Of a DNA stretch of 64,000 nt, positions 35,492-42,824 are shown one piece after another. The position numbers were made by a program, and so were the translations under genes. Each line of letters starts with the position of its first letter. Positions within the stretch are counted from its first letter, which is position 1. Below the pieces are notes generated by a model that made no database searches, had not been told where the DNA came from, and was given only the letters and a program-made list of their open reading frames with translations. The stretch comes from Palsa-504 sp963834685 (GTDB taxonomy: Bacteria > Actinomycetota > Actinomycetes > Streptosporangiales > Streptosporangiaceae): assembly GCA_963834685.1 (NCBI GenBank), contig CAWICW010000007.1:1-64000 (forward strand), read 5' to 3'.

Positions 35492-35534
35492 AAACGGCCC
35501 GCTAGCTAGGAATTCTCGGCTATGCGGGCCGTTT
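35492..35534 (+). terminator. hairpin after attachment site 2
   Basis: AAACGGCCCGC pairs with GCGGGCCGTTT and is followed by CTTCTCC; a rho-independent-like terminator in the same relative place as those after the other two att copies. Confidence 0.65.
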
Positions 35535-35554
35535 CTTCTCCGTCCCGCCATGTG

Positions 35555-36115
35555 TCACCTTGTACCGCCGTGGACCGCTGTGTCGCGGTGTCCACGGACA
35601 TATAGCGGACGGCGTCCGGCCCCTGGGACGGTCGGTGTGCACCGTCGGCTTTCCACGGACGGCCACGGACGGGTCGCGCCGGTCGCGGGTTCCGGCTTGA
35701 CGTGAGCCGCTGAGTCGAGCGTGCATTCCCGTACATCCGGCCCGGCGGCCCCGGTGATTTGCCGGGAACGGGGCGGCCGGGGAAGGCGGGTGCGCTGATG
35801 GCTGGCGAGATCCGGGAGAGCGTGACAGTGGCCGGACGGGCTGGCGGTCGCTACCGGGTCGGCCGCGACAGGCGGCGCGGGCCGGGGCGAGGCGGTGGCC
35901 ACCGGGGCCGCCGCCCGGGTCATGGCGGCTACGTGGAACCCGGGCACCTGCATGCCGAGCAGTTCCACGCAGATGGCCACGGAGCCCACGACCACGGTCA
36001 CGAGGACCACGATGAGGCCGATCAGCCGACGCGTTTGGTCTTTGTCTCTGATGGCGCGGCCGATCAGGATCACAATGGCGAGGCCGACCGTGGGCCATCC
36101 CACATGCGCGAGCAC
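35555..36115 (-). CDS. hypothetical small membrane protein
   Basis: 186 codons starting MLAHVGWPTVGLAIVILIG. Two hydrophobic segments (TVGLAIVILIGRAI and LIGLIVVLVTVVVGSVAICVELL) with DKDQTRR between them, then a Pro/Ala/Arg-rich tail. The final ~40 codons run into sequence shared by the island ends (PSVES near 35640, also found at the 3' end of the integrase fragment at 49.34 kb), so the true C-terminus may have been replaced. No family recognised. Confidence 0.45.
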   Translation of the reverse strand: MLAHVGWPTVGLAIVILIGRAIRDKDQTRRLIGLIVVLVTVVVGSVAICVELLGMQVPGFHVAAMTRAAAPVATASPRPAPPVAADPVATASPSGHCHALPDLASHQRTRLPRPPRSRQITGAAGPDVRECTLDSAAHVKPEPATGATRPWPSVESRRCTPTVPGAGRRPLYVRGHRDTAVHGGTR

Positions 36116-36210
36116 AAGCTTCTCCTACGCGTTCGCCCTGGCTTCCGCCTCCTGAGCGAACGACCGAACCGAACGCGAGAAGGCAAGAGGCCATCAATGG
36201 TCTCTGACGT

Positions 36211-36238
36211 CCCGCGACCTGTGCTCCGAGGTCGCGGG
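36211..36238. terminator. 10-bp-stem hairpin
   Basis: CCCGCGACCT pairs perfectly with AGGTCGCGGG over an 8-nt loop. No T-tract follows. It lies in a gene-poor stretch between the membrane protein gene and the glycine-rich remnant. Confidence 0.45.
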
Positions 36239-36454
36239 CCGCTCGTCTCGCACCCCTGAAAGGGGCCTAGAAGACGGGCGGACAAGCCTTTTCGATTTCG
36301 GTTCGTACTCGTGCTGCGGCCCAGAGCCGCCGGCGCCCTCCCCGTTGGCTTGGGTCCGGCGCGCGCTTCAAAAGATAGCCGACGCGGACGGCCAGTGCCC
36401 ACTCATCCACCCGCAGCCCGCCACCCTGCCACCAGGGCGGGGCCGCGGGTGCCG

Positions 36455-36870
36455 AGCCAGACGTTCAGCACGTCCGGAACGTTCACCGTCCCTAACGACG
36501 TCGGCAACTTCACGATCGGCCCGACAGGTCCGGCCACGCCACCATCGTGACCGGCGGCGGAGTCCCGGTCATCGCCACCGCGGGCGGCGACGCCGCTGAC
36601 CCGGATGAGACCTTCACGGTAACGAGCGGTACCGGAGGAACCGGCTCGACGAACGGCACGCACCTCAACGGCGGAGGCAGCAGCTTCACGGCCACCACTG
36701 GCGGTGGCGGCGGTAGCTCGGGCGGGACAAGCGCAGCCGACGGCAACGGCGCGACAGGCGATGTCGGCGGTGGCGCCGGGACCGCCGGCGGGCGCGGGCG
36801 CGGGGGTGCTGGCGCGGGCCTCAATGGCGACGCTTTCGGCTCGCAGGGCACGGTCGGCCGGTCATCCTCG
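36455..36870 (+). pseudogene. decayed glycine-rich surface protein
   Basis: One frame encodes QTFSTSGTFTVPNDVGNFTI, the normal opening of bacterial Gly_rich surface domains, but soon stops; another frame from 36547 continues with GGGVPVIATAGGDAADPDET and Gly/Ser/Thr repeats (TGGGGGSSGGTSAADGNGAT). No signal peptide or C-terminal domain remains. It is a relative of the intact gene at 28017. Confidence 0.6.
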
Positions 36871-37305
36871 CCGTGGCGAGCAGCCTGGCTGCAGCTCGGG
36901 CAGCCGAGAGCGCCGCGCGCTGACAGTCGCCTCGACCCTGGCGGCCACCGGGAACGCGGCTAGGGCTGCGCAGCTGGCCGTGTCCTCGTCGCTCAGCGCG
37001 GGCGGACTGATCAGCAGCGCCCTGGCCGTTCTGGAGGCCATGGCCGGCTACCGGGGCTCCGGTGATCGACGCAGACGCGACGCTGGCCGCGCAAGGGCCC
37101 CTGGACGGCACGGGCGGATGCCCGGAGCGGTCAGCGTTGCCGATCACGATACGTAAACGTACTTCCTGTCTCCCCAGTACCAGATCCCTGCCGAATCCGT
37201 GCGCCTGAAAGCTGAGCAGGACCCATGGGCTGCCGCGCGCATATCGTCTGGTTCTGCGTGGGGCTAGTACACTGTCCGCCGCCATCTGCCGCGCCGCCGG
37301 TGCGG
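36871..37305. other. gene-free stretch
   Basis: Continuation of the decayed glycine-rich region. Ala/Ser-rich frames occur in all phases but none has a start, family motif or ribosome site. Confidence 0.35.
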
Positions 37306-38070
37306 TCAGTCGCGAGTGATCTCAGGCCGCCGGGGCGCCGGGAACAGGGGCGGGAGGTAGCGCAGCATGAGGAGTGACCATGTGAGGTGGCTGAGCGCCG
37401 GGGCCAGGATGCCGCCGGAGGTGCGGCGCTGGAGGCCGAAGAGCACGCTGGTCGCGGTTCCGGCGAGCACGAGCGCGGGGTTACGGGTCGCCGCGGTGGT
37501 GGCGGTGTAGGCAAGGGTGGTTTTGACGACGGGGTGTGACTCGGCCACGAGGGACCAGAGCGCACCGCGGAAGAATAGTTCCTCGGCCACCGCGTTGGCG
37601 GACGCGGTGGCCAGGACCAGGGACGTTGAGCCGTCGTCTGCGTAGTGCAGGACGCTGCCGATGGCCCGGTTGAGCGGGGGGATGTGCCGGGCGAGCTGTG
37701 CGGCGCCGTAGAAGAGCCCGAAGGCGCCCGCTCCGGTGAGCACGGGCATGACCACGGGGCGGCGCCACGTGCCGTCCGGGTCCTTGGTTATGGTCAGCGG
37801 GAGGGGTCCGGAGCTGAGGGCGCCGGCGGCCCAGGTGCCGGCCAGGCCCATGGTGAGGATGTAGAACTGGGGGGAGCCGGCCTTGGTGGATAGCGAGATG
37901 CCGAGCAGGCCGGCGCCGCCGATGCCGGTGGCGGTGACGATCCGTCGGCGCCGGGCGCGGGCCGTGGCCGGCTCTGCGCGGGCCGCGGGGACATGGCCGG
38001 GCGGGGGCGGGGCTCCGCGCCGGACGGGCGTGCTGCGTTCCCGGCGCCGGCGCCGGCGGCCTGCGGTCAT
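37306..38070 (-). CDS. CPBP-family intramembrane metalloprotease
   Basis: 254 residues with several hydrophobic segments. The CPBP (Abi/CAAX protease) motifs are visible: EExxxR as AEELFFRGALWSL, followed later by FGLQRRTSGG and the histidine motif ALSHLTWSLLML. Family members cleave within membranes; some process peptides or give phage/bacteriocin immunity, so the role is open. The ATG at 38070 overlaps the stop of the upstream gene (ATGA), so it is the third gene of a carH-oxidoreductase-CPBP operon and probably light controlled. Longer frames upstream are Arg-rich shadows. Confidence 0.8.
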   Translation of the reverse strand: MTAGRRRRRRERSTPVRRGAPPPPGHVPAARAEPATARARRRRIVTATGIGGAGLLGISLSTKAGSPQFYILTMGLAGTWAAGALSSGPLPLTITKDPDGTWRRPVVMPVLTGAGAFGLFYGAAQLARHIPPLNRAIGSVLHYADDGSTSLVLATASANAVAEELFFRGALWSLVAESHPVVKTTLAYTATTAATRNPALVLAGTATSVLFGLQRRTSGGILAPALSHLTWSLLMLRYLPPLFPAPRRPEITRD

Positions 38071-38975
38071 CGGCGGTCGCGTTTGGCCTGGGCGCGTTCG
38101 CCGAGCGCCTTCCGCACGGCGTCGTCGTAGGGCATCGGGTCGAAGGGGATGAGGTCGCGGATCGAGTGGTCCCGCACGATGACCTCGTTGGTCATCGAGT
38201 CGATGAGCGCCCGGCCGGTGGCGGTGTCGACGTCGGTGACCAGGGTCAGCCACAGGGAGGACAGCCGGGGGGTGAGCAGCGGCACCGGCAGGATCGGCAG
38301 CGGGCGGCCCTGGATGGCAGCGACGCGGCGCAGCATGGTGAGGTACTGCAGCACCTCGGGTCCCCCGGCCTCGAAGACCCGGCCCGCCGCCTCCGGCCGG
38401 GCCAGCACCCCGAGCAGGTAGCGCACGACGTCGTCAACGGCGATCGGCTGGGTGCGGGTGGCGACCCATCTCGGCGTGATCATGGCGGGCAGGTGCTCGA
38501 CGAGCTGGCGTGTCAGCTCCCAGGAAATGCCGCCGTGCCCGACGATGATCCCGGCCCGGATGACGGTCACCGGGACGCCGGCCGATCCGAGCAGCTGCTC
38601 GGCCTCGCGGCGGCTGCGCAGGTGCGCCGACAGGGCGTCCCCATCGTCGCCGAGCCCGCCGAGGTAGATGATGCGCTGCAGCCCGGCCCGCGCACCCGCC
38701 TGGCCGAATGCCGTAGCGGCGGCGGCGTCCTTGCGTTCGAAGTCCGCGTCGCTGAGCGAGTGCACGAGGTAGTAGGCCACCTGGCAGCCGGCCATCGCGG
38801 CGCCCAGGGTGCCGGGGTGGTGAACGTCTGCCCGGACGGGCGTGCCAGCTCCGGCGTAGGCGGCAGGGTTGCGGGTCATGGCAGCGACGTCGTGGCCGGT
38901 CTCGGCCAGGGCCGGGCACAGCCGGCGGCCGACGAAACCGGACGCGCCGGCGACGAGCACTTTCACCGCGGCCAC
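38067..38975 (-). CDS. NAD(P)-binding NmrA/NDUFA9-like epimerase-family protein
   Basis: 302 residues (299 if the GTG at 38966 is used, which overlaps the regulator's stop as GTGA and is the likelier start). The Rossmann motif VLVAGASGFVGRRL is at the very N-terminus; YYLVHSLSDADFERKD and RIIYLGGLGDD are typical of atypical SDRs. No YxxxK catalytic pair is visible, as usual in this subgroup. The C-terminal ~100 residues match the DUF2867-like/NmrA region only loosely. It follows CarH copy 1 and a decayed duplicate follows CarH copy 2 in the same way. Confidence 0.82.
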   Translation of the reverse strand: MAAVKVLVAGASGFVGRRLCPALAETGHDVAAMTRNPAAYAGAGTPVRADVHHPGTLGAAMAGCQVAYYLVHSLSDADFERKDAAAATAFGQAGARAGLQRIIYLGGLGDDGDALSAHLRSRREAEQLLGSAGVPVTVIRAGIIVGHGGISWELTRQLVEHLPAMITPRWVATRTQPIAVDDVVRYLLGVLARPEAAGRVFEAGGPEVLQYLTMLRRVAAIQGRPLPILPVPLLTPRLSSLWLTLVTDVDTATGRALIDSMTNEVIVRDHSIRDLIPFDPMPYDDAVRKALGERAQAKRDRR

Positions 38976-39845
38976 CCGGCCCGCTCGGCCTCGGTCACCG
39001 GGTCGCCCGCCATCAGCCGGGCCCCCGCCTCAGTTGCGATCTGCGCCGTGGCGCCGGCCCCGGCGAGGGCGAGCGGGGCGCGCCGGGCCAGTGAGGCGAG
39101 CTCCGGGCCGAGCGGCTCGAGGGTCTCCGCACGGGCAGCGGCCAGGACGACCAGGTCAGGATGCGAGGCGCCGACGGCCCGCTCCAGCTCCTCGACCGGG
39201 GTGTCCGCCCCGAGATAGCCGATCCGCCACCCGTTGCGGTGCAGCACGATGCCGAAAACCATCAGCGCCATATCGTGCAGCTCGCCGGGCGGGCAGGCCA
39301 GCAGGGCCTGCGGGCCCTGCCCGCTGCCCCAGCCGCGGGCCAGCCCCGCGAGCCGCCCGCGGATGACATTGCTGGCGAAATGCTCCAAGGCCACGCTGGC
39401 CGTCCCGCGCTGCCAGCGCTCGCCGAGCTCAGCGAGGTAGGGCAGCACGACATCGCGCAGGACGGCCGGCACGGACAGATCGGCGAGCAGCCGGTCCAGC
39501 ACGGCCTGCGCGGCCGGTTCGTCGAAAGGCTCCAGAGCCTGCCGCAGCGCCGCGGACAGCCCATCCCCCGCCGACGCGGGCGGGGGGGCGGGGCGGGGTG
39601 CCCGCGTCCCCGCTGAGCGCGGCGCGTGCCGCCTCGGCCGCGGACAGCCCATCGGCGAGATAAGCCTGCATCCGGCGGATCCGCCGCTCGTCGGCCTCAG
39701 AGTACAGCCGGAAACCGCCCGGCGAGCGCACCGGCTGCAGCAGGCCGTAGCGATTCTCCCAGGCTCGGAGCACATGGTCGCTGACCCCGAGGCGCCGGCT
39801 CAGCTCACCGATGCGCAGCAGCGGGCGATCCCGGGGAGACTCCAT
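38963..39845 (-). pseudogene. CarH/LitR-type MerR regulator with B12-binding domain, copy 1 (frameshifted)
   Basis: The N-terminal MerR-type HTH (LLRIGELSRRLGVSDHVLRAWENRYGLLQP) is in one frame from 39845. The C-terminal cobalamin domain is in another frame (LSAALRQALEPFDEPAAQAVLDRLL onward to 38963). The switch falls in a G/C homopolymer-rich stretch near 39580-39600, so a one-base slip there, real or a sequencing error, would explain it. Photoreceptor signature Wx9EH is present (ERWQRGTASVALEHF), as is the lower-ligand histidine segment ELHDMALMVF. CarH proteins bind coenzyme B12 as a dark-stable repressor and release DNA in light. The ATG at 39845 is supported by an operator 7 bp upstream, the same spacing as copy 2. 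Confidence 0.85.
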
Positions 39846-39852
39846 AACAACA

Positions 39853-39939
39853 CTATACATTCCTTTGACATTAGTTTGACAATCCCTCTAAGACGGGCTT
39901 AGCTTACCCCTTGAACGAACTCTGGACAAAACCTTGACG
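39853..39939. promoter_or_regulatory. CarH-type operator with two sets of 11-bp-phased repeats
   Basis: Set one: CTATACA at 39853, TTTGACA at 39864, TTTGACA at 39875. Set two: TTGAACG at 39911, CTGGACA at 39922, CTTGACG at 39933. Within each set the heptamers are exactly 11 bp apart, the helical phasing known for CarH tetramers on DNA. Set one abuts the regulator start, set two lies before the secreted-protein gene, so both divergent genes should be repressed together. Confidence 0.8.
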
Positions 39940-39973
39940 AGGCCACGTGCGAGCGGGGCCGGAGGGAGAAGAC

Positions 39974-40600
39974 ATGCGAAGGTTCAAGTACCTGGCGGCA
40001 GCCATGGCCATCACGGGCCTGCTGGCAGGCTCCGCGACGGCGGCGTCAGCGGCAACGTCTCAGCCCGCGAGGGCTCAGGCCGCTGCGGCTGTGCACCTCA
40101 GGAGCGGAGCCACCGCGGTCACCACCGCACCCGGCATCGCGGCGGCGCTGCTGACCAATGGCATCGTGCCGCTCGCGACCTGGCCAGGCAGCCAGTCGGT
40201 GCAGTCCCCCGCCAGCGGCCCGGCAGTGCTGTTCACGTTCCCGGTGACGGGGGGCCGGGTCACCCTCAGCCCGCTCGGCGGCACGATCGATCACCGCGGC
40301 GGGATCTTGTTCCTCAACCTGAAGAACGGCAAGAAGATCGAGGTCAGCTCGTTCACCATCGACCTGACCCACGCTGACCTGACCGGGATCGTGAACGGCA
40401 ACCCCCAGGCACGCGTGCCCCTGTTCGGCCTTGACCTGTCGCACGCCAGGCTCGCGGCGGGCAAGCACCTCGTCACGGCCAGCGGGATCGGCCTGAAGCT
40501 CACCGCGGCCGCAGCCAAGGCCCTCAATGCCGCGCTGGGAACCAAGCTGTTCTCCGCCGGACTCAAGCTGGGCACCGCAAGCACGCTTCTGCGGTTCTAG
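39974..40600 (+). CDS. secreted protein divergent from CarH copy 1 (hypothetical)
   Basis: 208 residues from the ATG at 39974, which is preceded by GGAGGGAGAAG. A signal peptide is clear (RRFKYLAAAMAITGLLAGSATAASA, cleavage after an AxA). The mature part is beta-rich, with GRVTLSPLGGTIDHRGGILF, VSSFTIDLTHADLTGIVNG and VPLFGLDLSHARLAAGKHL, and ends in an amphipathic Ala-rich segment. It has no cysteines. The family is not one I can name; the internal DLTHAD/DLSHAR similarity suggests a repeat. The CarH-type operator in front implies light-induced export. Confidence 0.7.
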   Translation: MRRFKYLAAAMAITGLLAGSATAASAATSQPARAQAAAAVHLRSGATAVTTAPGIAAALLTNGIVPLATWPGSQSVQSPASGPAVLFTFPVTGGRVTLSPLGGTIDHRGGILFLNLKNGKKIEVSSFTIDLTHADLTGIVNGNPQARVPLFGLDLSHARLAAGKHLVTASGIGLKLTAAAAKALNAALGTKLFSAGLKLGTASTLLRF

Positions 40601-40767
40601 GCCCATCTGGATGGCGGCGGGCTGGCACAGCGGACCGCCACCTGCGTTCTCCCAGCGCCCGCCCGCCGTCCACCAGTACGGTCGCGCTCTCCTGCCAAGC
40701 CCAAAGCTGGCGCAGGCAGGGCGGGACAGCGTGGCTGCTGCTCGGTCATCTCTCCGCGGGGGCAGGG

Positions 40768-41016
40768 ATGACCGAGCAGCAGCCTTATGAGGTGGTGGAT
40801 CGCCGAGACGGGTGCGAGCTACGTCGCACCTGGTAGCCGGAATCGAGCTGGACGGCTGGTTTGATGAGGTGCCCGACCGTGCTTTCCGTCCGCTGTGTGG
40901 GTTCATCGACGGCGCCGACCGCTCGCGCCGCCAGATCGCGATGCCCGATCCGGTCACCCAGCAGAATGCCGGCCCGGAAAGATCGTCATGACGGCCCCGG
41001 TGGTGCTACGGCGACA
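40768..41016 (+). pseudogene. SOUL-family haem-binding protein, broken
   Basis: From the ATG at 40768 the sequence encodes TEQQPYEVVDRRDGCELRR; a shift then leads to AGIELDGWFDEVPDRAFRPL and CGFIDGADRSRRQIAM in other frames, with VMTAPVV further on. This is the order of the SOUL/HEBP family (YEV...FRPLxxYIxGxNxxxxKIAMTAPV). At least two frameshifts and no proper C-terminus. SOUL genes often accompany light-response clusters. Confidence 0.65.
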
Positions 41017-41059
41017 AGATCAGCGTCGGCTGAAGGCGATCACCGCCTCACCCATGAAA

Positions 41060-41256
41060 TTTCGGACCCGTCGCCGGCGTCACCCCGAGCGCGGCGAGCG
41101 GCAGCCGGAACCGGGTCGAACGCCAGCCGTTGCTGGTCACGCCGGAAGGCGATGAGGACGACGTTCCGCTCGCCGGGGCAGGCCAGCCGGCAGCGCCACT
41201 TCGCGTCCGCCGAGGTCACGGGCCGCCAGCTGCGGGAACGATAGCCCGTTCATCAT
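41060..41256 (-). pseudogene. thioredoxin-like domain protein, N-terminal fragment
   Basis: Minus strand from the ATG near 41256: MNGLSFPQLAARDLGGREVA, then LPGERNVVLIAFRRDQQ after a one-base shift. The FPxLxAxDLxGREVxLP...NVVLIAFRRxQQ pattern is that of thioredoxin-fold proteins found beside light-regulated fatty-acid genes. It fades out after about 65 codons. Confidence 0.5.
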
Positions 41257-41336
41257 CTGAGGGTGCGATGGGACGCCGCCTGGCGGGGCCCGGCGCCAGG
41301 AGGGCGCGCGGATGGCGACCCGGTCACCAGCTGCGT

Positions 41337-41432
41337 TCCGGCAGGAGTTGGTGGACATCGAGGTAGTCGACCCGGAAGCGGGCTTGGCAGTAGGCGAGGT
41401 AGAGGTCCCACATGCGCTGGAAGGTGGGGCCG
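41337..41432 (-). pseudogene. C-terminal fragment of a cyclopropane-fatty-acid-synthase-like gene
   Basis: The minus strand encodes QRMWDLYLAYCQARFRVDYL, then DVHQLL. This aligns to the end of the intact enzyme at 44941-46188 (RRMWELYLAYSEAGFRSGYL). Only about 30 codons remain and it is fused to the NmrA-like remnant at its 5' side. Confidence 0.7.
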
Positions 41433-41864
41433 CACCCGAGTTGCCCACGGCGTCGTCGGCGGCGATGGACTGGGTGCGGTGCTGACCGGCTTCGATGTGA
41501 CCGTCACGGGCAGGTGCTCAACGAGCTGTCTCGCCCAGCTCCGACGAGATGCCGCCGTGCCCGACGATGATTCCCGGCGCGCGGGGCAGTCACGGGAACC
41601 CCGCCGTGCAGCTTCTCGCCCTCCGGCGACTGCGCAGGGGTGCCGACAGGGCGCCGGCATCGTCGCGCTGAAGTCCGCCTTGCGGCCGGCGAGAGCCGTG
41701 CTGAAGGTGGCCGGGCCGCGCACGTCACCGTGGATGATCTACTGGCGCCGTGGTAGCAGCCGGGATGGCGTGTTGTCGCGGCCACGTCGTGGCAGGTTTC
41801 GGCCAGTACCGGGGCACGGCCTGGTGTCTGCGAAACCTAAGGCGCCGCCCGCGAGCGCCTTCAC
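41433..41864 (-). pseudogene. decayed NmrA-like gene following CarH copy 2
   Basis: Starts with GTGA overlap to the regulator and VKALAGGALGFAD, matching VKVLVAGASGFVG of the intact gene at 38067-38975. Later fragments TRHPGCYHGA, RQLVEHLPVTVTSK and PIAADDAVGN align to the same gene in shifted frames. Several frameshifts; it ends at a junction with a CFA-synthase fragment at about 41433. Confidence 0.75.
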
Positions 41865-42730
41865 CGCGGCCACTGAATATTCTCGGCCTCGGTGACTGGG
41901 TCGCCGGTCAGCAGCCGGGCCCCCACCGCGGTCGCGATCTGCGGCGTGGCGCCGGCTCCGGCCAGGGCGAGCGGAGCGCGCTGGGCGAGCGCGGTGAGCT
42001 GCGCAGCGTGGGGCTCGAGGTTCTCCGGCAGGGTCGCGGCCAGGACGACGAGGTCCGGGCGCCTCGCGTCGACCGTCCGGGTCAGCTCCTCGACCGGGGT
42101 GCTCATCCCGAGGTAGTCGATCCTCCATCCGCTGCGGTTAAGGACGATGCCGAAGATCATCAGCGCCAGGTCGTGAAGCTCGCCGGGGGAGCAGGCGAGG
42201 ACGGCGCGGGGGCCGTGGCCGTTCCCCCAGCCGCGGGCCAGCCCGGCGAGCCGCCCGCGGATGACGTTGCTAGCGAAGTGCTCCTGGGCGATGCTGGCCG
42301 TTCCGCTCTCCCAGCGCTCGCCGAGTTCGGTGAGATACGGCAGTACCACGTCCCGGAGCACCGTCGTCACGGAGAGGTCGGACAAGAGCCGGTCAAGGAC
42401 CGCCTGTGCGGCCGGCTCATCGAAGGTGTCCAGGGCCTGCCGGAGGGCACCGGACAGCTCACTCTCCGCGGGGTCCGCTCCGGCTTCGTGGTTCTCTCCG
42501 AGCACCGTTCGCGCCGCCTCGGCGGCCGACAGCCCGCGGGCGAGGTAGGCCTGCATCCGGCGCACCCGCAGCGCGTCCGCCTCGGAGTACAGCCGGAAGC
42601 CGCCCGCCGAGCGCTCCGGCTGGAGCAGGCCGTAACGGCTCTCCCACGCTCGCAGGACGTGGTCGCTGACGCCGAGGCGACGGCTCAGCTCACCGATGCG
42701 CAGCACCGGCGAGCCGTCGGGAGTGTCCAT
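41861..42730 (-). CDS. CarH/LitR-type MerR regulator with B12-binding domain, copy 2
   Basis: 289 residues, intact. N-terminal MerR HTH (LRIGELSRRLGVSDHVLRAW), helical cap and Rossmann-like cobalamin domain. The Wx9EH light-sensing signature is exact (ERWESGTASIAQEHF), and ELHDLALMIF carries the lower axial histidine; the glycine of the classical ExHxxG is alanine here. In dark, AdoCbl-bound tetramers of this family bind DNA; light breaks the Co-C bond and frees the promoter. It is divergent from the lipid-modification operon and the operator begins 7 bp upstream of its ATG, so it should repress itself and the operon. About 70 % identical by eye to copy 1. Confidence 0.9.
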   Translation of the reverse strand: MDTPDGSPVLRIGELSRRLGVSDHVLRAWESRYGLLQPERSAGGFRLYSEADALRVRRMQAYLARGLSAAEAARTVLGENHEAGADPAESELSGALRQALDTFDEPAAQAVLDRLLSDLSVTTVLRDVVLPYLTELGERWESGTASIAQEHFASNVIRGRLAGLARGWGNGHGPRAVLACSPGELHDLALMIFGIVLNRSGWRIDYLGMSTPVEELTRTVDARRPDLVVLAATLPENLEPHAAQLTALAQRAPLALAGAGATPQIATAVGARLLTGDPVTEAENIQWPR

Positions 42731-42737
42731 GCGAGCA

Positions 42738-42812
42738 CTCTACAGTAGTTAGACAGACATTTGACAAGGCTGGGGGCGAAGGCTACCGTCCTATCTAGAC
42801 AAACCTTAGACG
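42738..42812. promoter_or_regulatory. CarH-type operator before the lipid operon
   Basis: CTCTACA at 42738, TTAGACA at 42749 and TTTGACA at 42760 are 11 bp apart; CTAGACA at 42795 and TTAGACG at 42806 form a second phased pair. The first set faces the regulator, the second ends 12 bp before the ATG of the oxidoreductase. Consensus YTNGACA is shared with the operator at 39853-39939. Confidence 0.82.
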
Positions 42813-42824
42813 AAAGTTGCCATC

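Noticed and set aside
42784..42790. Third heptamer in the second CarH repeat set of the lipid operon
   Set aside because: The in-phase bases (TACCGTC) do not fit YTNGACA well enough, so only two units are claimed there.
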